From assembly GCF_008728855.1 (NCBI RefSeq), contig NZ_CP042906.1, forward strand, positions 3,160,001-3,224,000: a stretch of DNA of 64,000 nucleotides, written 5' to 3'. Made by a program: the position numbers and the translations under genes. Each line of letters opens with the position of its first letter. Position 1 is the stretch's first letter. This document shows, piece by piece, positions 8,276 through 18,486 of the stretch. Source of the stretch: Hypericibacter terrae. Lineage in GTDB: Bacteria; Pseudomonadota; Alphaproteobacteria; Dongiales; Dongiaceae. The notes beneath the pieces are model-generated. The model searched no databases. It saw nothing but the letters and a program-made list of their open reading frames with translations, and was not told where the DNA came from.

Positions 8276-10569
8276 GGACGTGCGGTCTCCGTGCCTTGGG
8301 CCGCCGCGGCCTGCGCGTCGACGGCCGCCACGGCGGTCATATTGACGATGCCGCGCACGGTGATCGACGGCACCACCACATGGACCGGCATGGCGACGCC
8401 CATCAGCATCGGCCCCACCGAGAGGCCGTTGCCCAGGGTCTTCAGCAGGTTGAAGGAGATGTTGGCGGCGTCGAGGGTCGGCATGACCAGGAGATTGGCC
8501 TGGCCCTTGAGGCGCGAATTGGGGAAGAGGCGCAGGCGGATCTGCTCGCTAATCGCGTTGTCGCCATGCATCTCGCCCTCGACCTCGAGCTCCGGCGCGC
8601 GCTCCCGGATCAGCTCCAGCGCCGCGCGCATCAGCTTGGCGGTCGGGGTGTCGCGGGTGCCGAAGTTGGAATGGGAGAGCAGCGCCGCCTTCGGCATGAT
8701 TCCGAACTTCGGCACGGCCGCCGCGGCCAGCAGCGCGAATTCCGCGACCTGCTCGGCCGTCGGCTCCGGCGTCACATGGGTATCACCCAGGAAGAAGGTC
8801 CCGGTCGGCAGGATCAGGGCCGTCAGCGCATAGGCATGGGACACGCCCGGGGCCAGCCCGATCACGTCCAGCAAATGGGCCACATGGCGGATATATTTGC
8901 CGACCGTGCCGCAGATGAGCGCGTCCGCCTCGCCGCGGCGGACCATCAGCGCGCCAATGATCGTGTTGCGGGTGCGCACGACGGTCTGCGCCGAGGACTG
9001 GGTAACGCCCTTCCGCTCGGTCAGGCTGTGATAGAGGGTCCAATATTCGCGGAAGCGGTGATCCTCCTCGGGATCGACCAGCTCGACATCCTTGCCCGGC
9101 ACGATGCGCAGGCCCAGCCGCTTGATGCGGCTGGCGACCACGGCACGCCGGCCGATCAGGATCGGCTGCGCCAGCCCTTCGTCGACCACCGTCTGGGCCG
9201 CCTGCAGCACCCGCTCCTCTTCGCCCTCGGCATAGCAGACACGCTTCCGGTCCTGACGCGCGCGATCGAACATCGGCTTCATCAGCAGGCCGGAGCGGAA
9301 CACATACTGGCTGAGGCGGTCGCGATAGGCGGCGAGATCGGCAATGGGACGCGTGGCGACGCCGCTTTCCATCGCGGCCTTCGCCACCGCCGGCGCGATC
9401 GCCACCAGGAGCCGCCGGTCGAAGGGACGCGGAATGAGATAATCCGGCCCGAAGCTTGGCACCTCGCCGCCATAGGCCCGGGTCACCTCGTCGGTGATCT
9501 CGGCCTGGGCCAGATCGGAGATCGCCTTCACGCAGGCGATCTCCATCGCCTCGTTGATGGTGGTGGCGCCGACATCGAGCGCGCCGCGGAAGATGAAGGG
9601 GAAGCAGAGGACGTTGTTGACCTGGTTCGGATAGTCCGAGCGTCCGGTGGCGATGACCGCGTCCTCGCGCACGGCCCGCACTTCCTCGGGCAGGATCTCA
9701 GGCGTCGGATTGGCCAGCGCCAGCACGATCGGCCGGGCTGCCATCGTCGCCACCCATTCGGGCTTCATGACCCGGGGTGCCGAGAGGCCGAGAAAGATGT
9801 CGGCGTCCTTGATCACCTCGGAGAGCTTGCGCGCATTGGTCTCCTTGGCGTAGCGCTCCTTGAGCGGGTCCATTTCCTCCTTGCGGCCGCGATAGACCAC
9901 GCCCGCGATGTCGGTGACGGTGATGTTCTCCATCTTGAGCCCGAGGCGCACGAGGAGGCCGAGGCAGGTCAGCGCCGCGGCGCCGGCGCCTGAGGTCACC
10001 AGCTTCACCTCCTCGATCCTTTTGTCGACGATCTTGAGGGCATTGGTGATCGCGGCCGCGACGATGATGGCGGTGCCATGCTGGTCGTCATGAAAGACCG
10101 GGATCTTCATGCGCTGGCGGAGCTTGCGCTCCACCTCGAAACATTCCGGCGCCTTGATGTCCTCGAGATTGATCGCGCCGAAGCTGGGCTCCAGGCTGGC
10201 GATGATGTCGACCAACTTGTCGGGGTCGCGCTCGTCGATCTCGAGGTCGAACACGTCGATGCCGGCAAAGGTCTTGAACAGGACCGCCTTGCCCTCCATC
10301 ACCGGCTTGGCCGCCAGGGGACCGATCGCCCCCAGCCCCAACACGGCGGTCCCGTTGGTGACGACCGCGACCAGATTGGCCCTTCCCGTAACGCGGGCCG
10401 CCTCGGCGGGGTCGGTCACGATCGCCTCGCAGGCGAAGGCCACCCCCGGCGAATAGGCCAGCGCCAGGTCGCGCTGGTTGGCCAAGGGCTTGGTCGCCAC
10501 GATGGCGAGCTTCCCGGGAACCGGGGTGCGGTGATATTCGAGCGCGCTGGCGCGCAGGTCTTCGGTCAT
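8272..10569 (-). CDS. maeB: NADP-dependent malic enzyme with C-terminal phosphotransacetylase-like domain
   Basis: A 766-residue fusion with the size and order of the MaeB family. The malic enzyme part covers about 1-430 ([27 protein letters not shown], the NAD(P)-binding [15 protein letters not shown]). A phosphotransacetylase-like part covers about 431-766 and is regulatory in characterised relatives. It decarboxylates malate to pyruvate with NADPH formation. I place the start at the ATG at 10569 ([14 protein letters not shown]), which matches homologues. No good Shine-Dalgarno sequence precedes it, and TATACT lies about 40 bases upstream as a possible -10. The frame stays open to 10668, so a longer N-terminus is not excluded. 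mgtE follows with a 4-bp overlap. Confidence 0.95.
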   Translation of the reverse strand: MTEDLRASALEYHRTPVPGKLAIVATKPLANQRDLALAYSPGVAFACEAIVTDPAEAARVTGRANLVAVVTNGTAVLGLGAIGPLAAKPVMEGKAVLFKTFAGIDVFDLEIDERDPDKLVDIIASLEPSFGAINLEDIKAPECFEVERKLRQRMKIPVFHDDQHGTAIIVAAAITNALKIVDKRIEEVKLVTSGAGAAALTCLGLLVRLGLKMENITVTDIAGVVYRGRKEEMDPLKERYAKETNARKLSEVIKDADIFLGLSAPRVMKPEWVATMAARPIVLALANPTPEILPEEVRAVREDAVIATGRSDYPNQVNNVLCFPFIFRGALDVGATTINEAMEIACVKAISDLAQAEITDEVTRAYGGEVPSFGPDYLIPRPFDRRLLVAIAPAVAKAAMESGVATRPIADLAAYRDRLSQYVFRSGLLMKPMFDRARQDRKRVCYAEGEEERVLQAAQTVVDEGLAQPILIGRRAVVASRIKRLGLRIVPGKDVELVDPEEDHRFREYWTLYHSLTERKGVTQSSAQTVVRTRNTIIGALMVRRGEADALICGTVGKYIRHVAHLLDVIGLAPGVSHAYALTALILPTGTFFLGDTHVTPEPTAEQVAEFALLAAAAVPKFGIMPKAALLSHSNFGTRDTPTAKLMRAALELIRERAPELEVEGEMHGDNAISEQIRLRLFPNSRLKGQANLLVMPTLDAANISFNLLKTLGNGLSVGPMLMGVAMPVHVVVPSITVRGIVNMTAVAAVDAQAAAAQGTETARP

Positions 10570-10712
10570 GGGAGGGGATGGGCCTGACGCTGGTGAAACC
10601 GGCCCGGGAGTATAGCCAGCGATTGTCGTGCCGCCACCGGGGTTTACGTCAGGTCTGGCAGACCCCAAATGAAGGTCGGAAAGGGGCTCGGCGCCAGGCC
10701 CGGAAACGCCGA

Positions 10713-10738
10713 AGCCCGCGCGGGGTCACCGGCGGGCT
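10713..10738 (-). terminator. Putative terminator of tRNA-Leu
   Basis: On the minus strand AGCCCGC and GCGGGCT form a 7-bp stem 12 bp beyond the 3' end of the tRNA. A short TT/TTT-containing stretch follows. This is plausible as a transcription end but the T-tract is weak. Confidence 0.4.
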
Positions 10739-10750
10739 CCAGGCAGGCAT

Positions 10751-10835
10751 TGGTGCGGTCGAGAAGACTCGAACTTCCACGGGTTGCCCCACAGCGACCT
10801 CAACGCTGCGCGTCTACCAGTTCCGCCACGACCGC
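10751..10835 (-). tRNA. tRNA-Leu (anticodon GAG)
   Basis: The reverse complement folds into a class II tRNA of 85 bases including an encoded CCA. The acceptor stem is GCGGTCG/CGACCGC and the D-arm contains TGGTAGACGC. The anticodon stem CAGCG/CGCTG encloses loop TTGAGGT with anticodon GAG. A long variable arm and the T-loop TTCGAGT follow. It reads CUC and CUU codons. It is divergent from lipB and has a promoter-like element about 35 bases upstream. Confidence 0.95.
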
Positions 10836-10870
10836 ATGTCAGGGATGGGCTTGCCATCCGTGGCTGCGGG

Positions 10871-10899
10871 GGAATAGCAAATCGGGGGACCGCGATCAA
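10871..10899 (-). promoter_or_regulatory. Candidate sigma70 promoter for tRNA-Leu
   Basis: On the minus strand TTGATC (10899-10894) and TATTCC (10876-10871) are separated by 17 bases. Expected initiation is about 30 bases ahead of the mature tRNA 5' end. The -35 is good and the -10 matches consensus at only three positions. The element lies inside the untranslated leader of the divergent lipB gene. Confidence 0.4.
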
Positions 10900-10948
10900 G
10901 TTGAACCGGCGGCGGCCCAAAGCCGCGGAAATCCAGGAGGATAAACCC

Positions 10949-11662
10949 CTGTCCGAAAGCGCCACCGAAACCCTGGCCAAAGCCCCTCCGGCGGCCCCCG
11001 TGGAATGGCGGGTCAGCGACGCGCTGACCCCCTATCCCGAGGCCGTGGCGGCCATGGAGGCCCGGGTGGCTGCCATAGCCCGCGGCGAAGCACCCGAGCT
11101 GATCTGGCTGGTGGAACACCCGCCGCTCTATACGGCCGGCACCAGCGCCCGTGCCGGAGATCTGCTGGAGCCCGGCCGGTTCCCCGTATTCGAGAGCGCC
11201 CGCGGCGGGCAGTTCACCTATCACGGGCCCGGCCAGCGGGTGGCCTACACGATGCTCTCGATCGCGGCGCGGGGCGGCGATCTCCGCCGTTTCGTCCATG
11301 ATCTCGAGGAATGGATCATCCGCACCCTCGCCCGCTTCAACCTGAAGGGCGAGCGCCGCGAGGGCCGGGTCGGCATTTGGATCGCGAGGCCCGGCGGGGC
11401 CGAGGACAAGATCGCGGCGCTGGGCATCCGGGTCCGGCGCGGCGTCACCTATCACGGCATCGCCATCAACCTCGATCCCGACCTCGCCCATTTCTCAGGC
11501 ATCGTGCCCTGCGGCATCCAGGGCGGCGGCACCTCGCCCTACGGTGTCACCTCGCTAGTGAACGAGGGCATCCTGATCTCGATGCCGGAACTCGACATGG
11601 CCCTCAGAGGTGCGTTCGAGGAGGTGTTCGGGGGGACGGATACGCGATATGTCGCGTCATAA
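10949..11662 (+). CDS. lipB: Octanoyl-[acyl carrier protein]:protein N-octanoyltransferase
   Basis: LipB moves octanoyl from ACP to lipoyl domains, the first step of lipoate synthesis. Counting from 10949, the family motif [12 protein letters not shown] is at 56-67, [15 protein letters not shown] at 86-100, the catalytic Lys154 in [10 protein letters not shown] and the catalytic Cys188 in IVPCGIQ. The start is unusual. The only strong ribosome binding site, AGGAGG at 10935-10940, is eight bases ahead of an in-frame CTG at 10949, giving 237 residues. The alternatives are a TTG at 10901 and a GTG at 11000, neither with a good site. The in-frame ATG at 10784 lies inside tRNA-Leu on the other strand and is rejected. 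Confidence 0.95.
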   Translation: MSESATETLAKAPPAAPVEWRVSDALTPYPEAVAAMEARVAAIARGEAPELIWLVEHPPLYTAGTSARAGDLLEPGRFPVFESARGGQFTYHGPGQRVAYTMLSIAARGGDLRRFVHDLEEWIIRTLARFNLKGERREGRVGIWIARPGGAEDKIAALGIRVRRGVTYHGIAINLDPDLAHFSGIVPCGIQGGGTSPYGVTSLVNEGILISMPELDMALRGAFEEVFGGTDTRYVAS

Positions 11663-11746
11663 TCCCTCCCCCCTTTTGGGGGAAGCTTAGGAAGGGGGGA
11701 TGATCGAAGACCTCGATCTTGGCTCCACCCCCTCCCTTACCCTCCC

Positions 11747-11755
11747 CCCTCAAGG
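11747..11755. repeat. Target-site duplication, left copy
   Basis: CCCTCAAGG, identical to 13044-13052, directly abuts the left inverted repeat of the insertion sequence. Confidence 0.8.
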
Positions 11756-11772
11756 CAGGGCTGTCCGGGGAA
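11756..11772. repeat. Left terminal inverted repeat of the insertion sequence
   Basis: The 17 bases CAGGGCTGTCCGGGGAA are exactly complementary to the right end at 13027-13043. The transposase stop codon lies just inside, at 11775. Confidence 0.88.
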
Positions 11773-11774
11773 AG

Positions 11775-12938
11775 TTACACATAACAGAAGTCCAATTGGG
11801 TGGTTGGGGTCTTTGGTTTTGGCTTTCTGGGGTTAACGGGCGGTGCTCGGTCGATCCGATGGATGGTTTTCCTGGTAAAGAGCGACTGGCCGACGAGTTC
11901 GGCCAGCCGCAGGGAGGGGATTTTCACACTGTGAAGGCGCGCGGCGATGCGCAGCAGCAGATAGGCGATCATGGCGGCGAGGATCTGCAGCTGAATGGCA
12001 TTTTCGTTGTTGCCGAGGAACTTGCGGATGACCAGATGCTGCTTGACCCAGCGGAACAGCAGCTCGATCTGCCAGCGGATTTTGTAGAGCGTGGCGATTT
12101 CGACGGCCGAGCGCTCCCTGTCGTTGGTGACGAGCGTGATGAGGCCACCCTTCTCGCGCCGGACCCGGATCCGGCGCAACGGCACCGCCAGCTTGGAATC
12201 GCCCTTGCTGACAAGACGGACCTCGGCGTCGTCGACGATTCTGAAGCCGGCGCCGACGATCTTCCTGGGTTTGCGCCGCTTGGTGGCGCGCAAGCGCATG
12301 TTGGACTTCGCCCGCGTGACGAAGATGGCATTCGTGGCGTCGATCTGGCTCCACCAGCCGTAGTGACAGTAGCCCTTGTCGAAGACATAGGTGGCCCCGG
12401 CCTCGAGCGTCACCCGGCGGCCGATCTCGACATCGTTGATGGTGGCCCGCGTCACCTCGACCGAGCAGGGGCGGTCGTTCTCCGGATCGTAGGCCACATG
12501 CATCTTCAGGCCGCGGATGCGCCCGTTCCAATCCGCCCAGCCGCAGACCTTGCCCAGCGGGATCGGCGAGGCATCGATCAGGCGCACCATCTCGGCCCCT
12601 TCCTGGCGAACCTGCCGGCCCACAGCCTGCGAGAGCGTATCAAACAACGCCGAGAACACCCCGACCGGACGACGGGCATTGGCATCCGACAAGGTCGAGC
12701 GGGAAATCTTCTCCACGCCGAGGTGATAATGATGATGAGGGTTGGCGTTGAAACCCGTCACCAAGCCCCGCAGGCTCGTGGCATGACCAAGCTGGGCATA
12801 GATCAGCGCCACCAGATGGTCCCAGCTCTTGAAAGACTTGTCGTAGGCATCCCCGTCATGACGCTCCACCAGGCTACGAAAATGCCGCCGGTCGATCGGT
12901 TTCAGCAGGCTCACAAAAATGCTATCTCTGTACTGCAT
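11775..12938 (-). CDS. IS4-family transposase
   Basis: A 387-residue DDE transposase. The N-terminal DUF4372-type region (MQYRDSIFVSLLKPIDRRHF...) is followed by the catalytic domain, with Asp122 in RLIDASPIP, Asp187 in YVFDKGYCHYG and Glu292. Glu292 sits in the exact IS4 YREK signature Y-x2-R-x3-E-x6-K (YKIRWQIELLFRWVK). No frameshift or stop interrupts it, so it is potentially active. The ATG at 12938 is chosen as the family N-terminus; the frame stays open to 13004, close to the right inverted repeat. The stop codon lies two bases inside the left repeat, the compact layout usual for insertion sequences. Confidence 0.93.
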   Translation of the reverse strand: MQYRDSIFVSLLKPIDRRHFRSLVERHDGDAYDKSFKSWDHLVALIYAQLGHATSLRGLVTGFNANPHHHYHLGVEKISRSTLSDANARRPVGVFSALFDTLSQAVGRQVRQEGAEMVRLIDASPIPLGKVCGWADWNGRIRGLKMHVAYDPENDRPCSVEVTRATINDVEIGRRVTLEAGATYVFDKGYCHYGWWSQIDATNAIFVTRAKSNMRLRATKRRKPRKIVGAGFRIVDDAEVRLVSKGDSKLAVPLRRIRVRREKGGLITLVTNDRERSAVEIATLYKIRWQIELLFRWVKQHLVIRKFLGNNENAIQLQILAAMIAYLLLRIAARLHSVKIPSLRLAELVGQSLFTRKTIHRIDRAPPVNPRKPKPKTPTTQLDFCYV

Positions 12939-13026
12939 GCCCGGTCCTCTTTCTGAGTCTCGACAACCAGAAAGTAGCCGGAAAACCTCCGGAAAACCGG
13001 GCATGCGCCCGCGGCCAATCGACTCA

Positions 13027-13043
13027 TTCCCCGGACAGCCCTG
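13027..13043. repeat. Right terminal inverted repeat of the insertion sequence
   Basis: TTCCCCGGACAGCCCTG, the exact reverse complement of the left end. It lies upstream of the transposase reading frame. Confidence 0.88.
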
Positions 13044-13052
13044 CCCTCAAGG
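13044..13052. repeat. Target-site duplication, right copy
   Basis: CCCTCAAGG, identical to 11747-11755, directly follows the right inverted repeat. Confidence 0.8.
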
Positions 13053-13069
13053 GGGAGGGGATAAAGGCC

Positions 13070-13341
13070 TCACGCATCCGGCCATTGGTGAAAGCCGTTC
13101 TCATCCGGCTCGTCGGCGTCGAAGCTTTCGATGCCGGTGACCTTGGCCAAGGGCGGGCCCTGGCGGCAGAGGTCGACCATTTCCTCGATTCGCGTGACAG
13201 GCCCTGCGAACAACGCCTCGACCTCGCCGGTAGCGAGATTGCGCACCCATCCCTTCAGGCCGCGCTTGTTCGCTTCGCTCATGGTCCAGGCGCGATACCA
13301 GACGCCCTGGACCTTGCCCGAAATGACGATGCGTCGCGCGC

Positions 13342-13345
<4 letters not shown>
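13070..13345 (-). CDS. acyP: Acylphosphatase
   Basis: A 91-residue protein, the standard acylphosphatase length, hydrolysing acyl-phosphates such as carbamoyl- or acetyl-phosphate. The N-terminal phosphate loop GKVQGVWYRAW carries the catalytic arginine, and GWVRNLATGEVEALFAG carries the catalytic asparagine. The ATG at 13345 overlaps the TGA of pccA by four bases (ATGA), so it is translationally coupled to the carboxylase gene. The insertion sequence ends 26 bp past its stop codon. Confidence 0.95.
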
Positions 13346-15327
<1,982 letters not shown>

Positions 15328-15334
15328 CACTTGC

Positions 15335-16093
15335 TCAGTGCGTTGTGCTGTCGGCCGGCGGCACTGGCTGTCTTCTGCCTTGTGCAAAACCACGACATTC
15401 GGGAAGAACCTTGGGCGAGTCCGTGAGCTTCCAACCGGTCGCGTGAGGAAACCCCGCGGCAAAGACCATGCGCATCAGGCAATTGAGATTCGGCACCCAC
15501 CAGTTGGTGTCGTTGGAGCCGTATTCGTCGCGCGGATAGAATTCCATGACCACCTCGGAACCGGAATAGCCCTTGCCGAGACCGCCGCGATAGACGCTGT
15601 AGTCGTCGAGGATGGCCGTCTCGACGCAGATCAGCTCGTCGGTTACCGCCGCCAGGCGGTCCAGGGCCAGCAGCGGATGGCGAAGGTGATAGAGCGTGCC
15701 GAAAAAGAACACCACGTCGAAACGGCCCATCTGCGTCTCGGACACCTCATAGACGGACATTTCCCGGCGATCGCATCGAGCGGCATCGTAGCCGAGAGCA
15801 CTCCGGCAGAAATCGAACGTCGCCCAGGCCTGGCGGTCGCTTTCGTCCAGACTGCCCAGATGATCGGAGAAATCGTCGATGGCGACCACCTGCCGCGCGC
15901 CGCGCTTCAGGGCCTCGAAGGTCCAGTACCCGTCCCAGGCGCCGACATCGAGGACCCGCTTGCCGGTCAGATCCTTCGGGATCTGGTAGGCCCCCGGATT
16001 GATCGGCGCCCAGCCAGGCGTGAAGACTCCCTCCGAAAGTTCGATCCGGTGATACCAGTAGGGAAACCGCCTTACGTCTTCGCTCAGGGACAT
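15335..16093 (-). CDS. Class I SAM-dependent methyltransferase, DUF1698/CmoB-like
   Basis: A 252-residue Rossmann-fold methyltransferase. Motif I is KRVLDVGAWDGYWTFEA (about 44-60), with the acidic end of strand 2 at VVAIDDF (about 69-75). FDVVFFFGTLYHLRHPLLALD (about 124-144) strongly recalls CmoB and its relatives, and the N-terminal YWYHRIEL...GVFTPGW resembles the DUF1698 family. True CmoB makes the cmo5U34 tRNA modification from carboxy-SAM and is longer. This protein is shorter, so the substrate is left open. It is unusually placed between pccB (31 bp) and pccA (7 bp) and must be cotranscribed with them. Confidence 0.8.
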   Translation of the reverse strand: MSLSEDVRRFPYWYHRIELSEGVFTPGWAPINPGAYQIPKDLTGKRVLDVGAWDGYWTFEALKRGARQVVAIDDFSDHLGSLDESDRQAWATFDFCRSALGYDAARCDRREMSVYEVSETQMGRFDVVFFFGTLYHLRHPLLALDRLAAVTDELICVETAILDDYSVYRGGLGKGYSGSEVVMEFYPRDEYGSNDTNWWVPNLNCLMRMVFAAGFPHATGWKLTDSPKVLPECRGFAQGRRQPVPPADSTTH

Positions 16094-16124
16094 TGCCGAC
16101 GGACCTCTCCGGCCGATGACGGGT

Positions 16125-17657
<1,533 letters not shown>

Positions 17658-17690
17658 GGGATGGCGGTTCCAACGGTCAGGGGGTAAATT

Positions 17691-17708
17691 ATTACAGTTT
17701 TATGACAG
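17691..17708 (-). promoter_or_regulatory. PHO box-like PhoB binding site upstream of pccB
   Basis: The minus strand reads CTGTCATAAAACTGTAAT, two 7-base repeats (CTGTCAT and CTGTAAT) separated by AAAA. It matches the enterobacterial PHO box consensus at 17 of 18 positions. The repeat period of 11 bases fits tandem PhoB binding. The site lies in the 111-bp gap between the ATP12 gene and pccB, 33 bases ahead of the pccB start. TGTAATAAT at its downstream edge could double as an extended -10. PhoB control of the pcc operon is inference. Confidence 0.55.
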
Positions 17709-17768
17709 TTCCCCAGGCGACTGGCCGTCGAGATAGCACCAATCCGACGCCAAAATGAAGCCAGATTT

Positions 17769-18464
17769 TCACGCTGAGAGAAGGGCCAGAAACCGCTCTG
17801 CCGCTTCGATTTCGGTCCTGAGGTCGACCTGGCGCCGGGCGGCCTCCGGGTCCAGGCCCCAGCGCTCGATCTGGTAGCTCTCATCGAGCAGGGAGAGTTC
17901 GAAAACCTCCTCACCCGAAAGCCGCCCCTCAAGCAGCGCCAGCCCCAGAACCACCGAACCGGCGGCCCCGGTCGCCGATGCCAGGGCCGTCAGCCGGAAG
18001 GGATCGAGGGCAGCCACGGCAGCCTCGATGGCGCGCAAGGCCTCGGGCGGCTGCGGACGCGGCATCACGCCGGTAACCACGAGCAAGGGGGCGTCATAGT
18101 AGAGCCGCGCCCAATCGACCAGCGGCTGCCAGAGCTGCTCCTGGCGCTCGACCAGGCCGCTCGGAGCCTCCGCCCGGTAGCAGACCAGATCCGTCGCGGC
18201 GAAGCCGGCGACGCTGGCTACGGTCGCCTGGGGCGCCTCGGCCACCTTGTCGATCGCGGTTGCCGCGAGCTGCATGAGCGGCATGCTCGACGGCCTGATC
18301 TTCTCGCCCTGGGCCTGCCATTCGGCCGCGACGGCTTCCGCCAAGGGCGCCGTCGGCAGCAGGAAGGGCTTGGCCGCGGGGCTGCGCATCGGCTTACCGT
18401 CGAGCGCCACCCCAAAGCCGCCGGCCTCCGCGCGGGCGGAAGCCGCCTGATAGAACCGCTTCAT
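17769..18464 (-). CDS. ATP12-family chaperone (F1-ATPase assembly)
   Basis: A 231-residue protein of the ATP12 family, found in mitochondria and alphaproteobacteria, which protects the F1 alpha subunit before it enters the ATPase. Family features are KRFYQAASARAEAGGFGVALDGKPMRSPA at the N-terminus (residues 2-30), AEWQAQGEKIRPSSMPLMQLAATAID (about 48-73), and TDLVCYRAEAPSGLVERQEQLWQPLVDWA (about 90-118). The last is the most conserved block of the family. It follows the AsmA gene by 22 bp on the same strand. The family's restricted range supports an alphaproteobacterial host. Confidence 0.92.
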   Translation of the reverse strand: MKRFYQAASARAEAGGFGVALDGKPMRSPAAKPFLLPTAPLAEAVAAEWQAQGEKIRPSSMPLMQLAATAIDKVAEAPQATVASVAGFAATDLVCYRAEAPSGLVERQEQLWQPLVDWARLYYDAPLLVVTGVMPRPQPPEALRAIEAAVAALDPFRLTALASATGAAGSVVLGLALLEGRLSGEEVFELSLLDESYQIERWGLDPEAARRQVDLRTEIEAAERFLALLSA

Positions 18465-18486
18465 CCCTGCCGAGCGTGCCGGCCCC

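Larger units (their letters stand above)
11756..13043 (-). mobile_element. Complete IS4-family insertion sequence
   Basis: The 1288-bp element has terminal inverted repeats of 17 perfect bases (CAGGGCTGTCCGGGGAA) at 11756-11772 and 13027-13043. It is flanked by a 9-bp direct repeat, CCCTCAAGG, at 11747-11755 and 13044-13052, the target duplication expected for IS4-type elements. A single intact transposase fills it. Removing the element and one duplicate restores a hairpin, CCCTCCCCC-CTCAA-GGGGGAGGG, so the insertion hit an intergenic palindrome between the convergent lipB and acyP genes and broke neither gene. The intact repeats and matching duplicates suggest recent movement. Confidence 0.92.

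Noticed and set aside
8276-8330. A magnesium riboswitch (M-box) before mgtE
   Set aside because: mgtE overlaps the end of maeB by four bases, leaving no room for a leader.
10784-10948. ATG at 10784 as the lipB start
   Set aside because: It would place the first 17 codons antisense to tRNA-Leu, adds residues not seen in LipB proteins, and ignores the strong AGGAGG at 10935.
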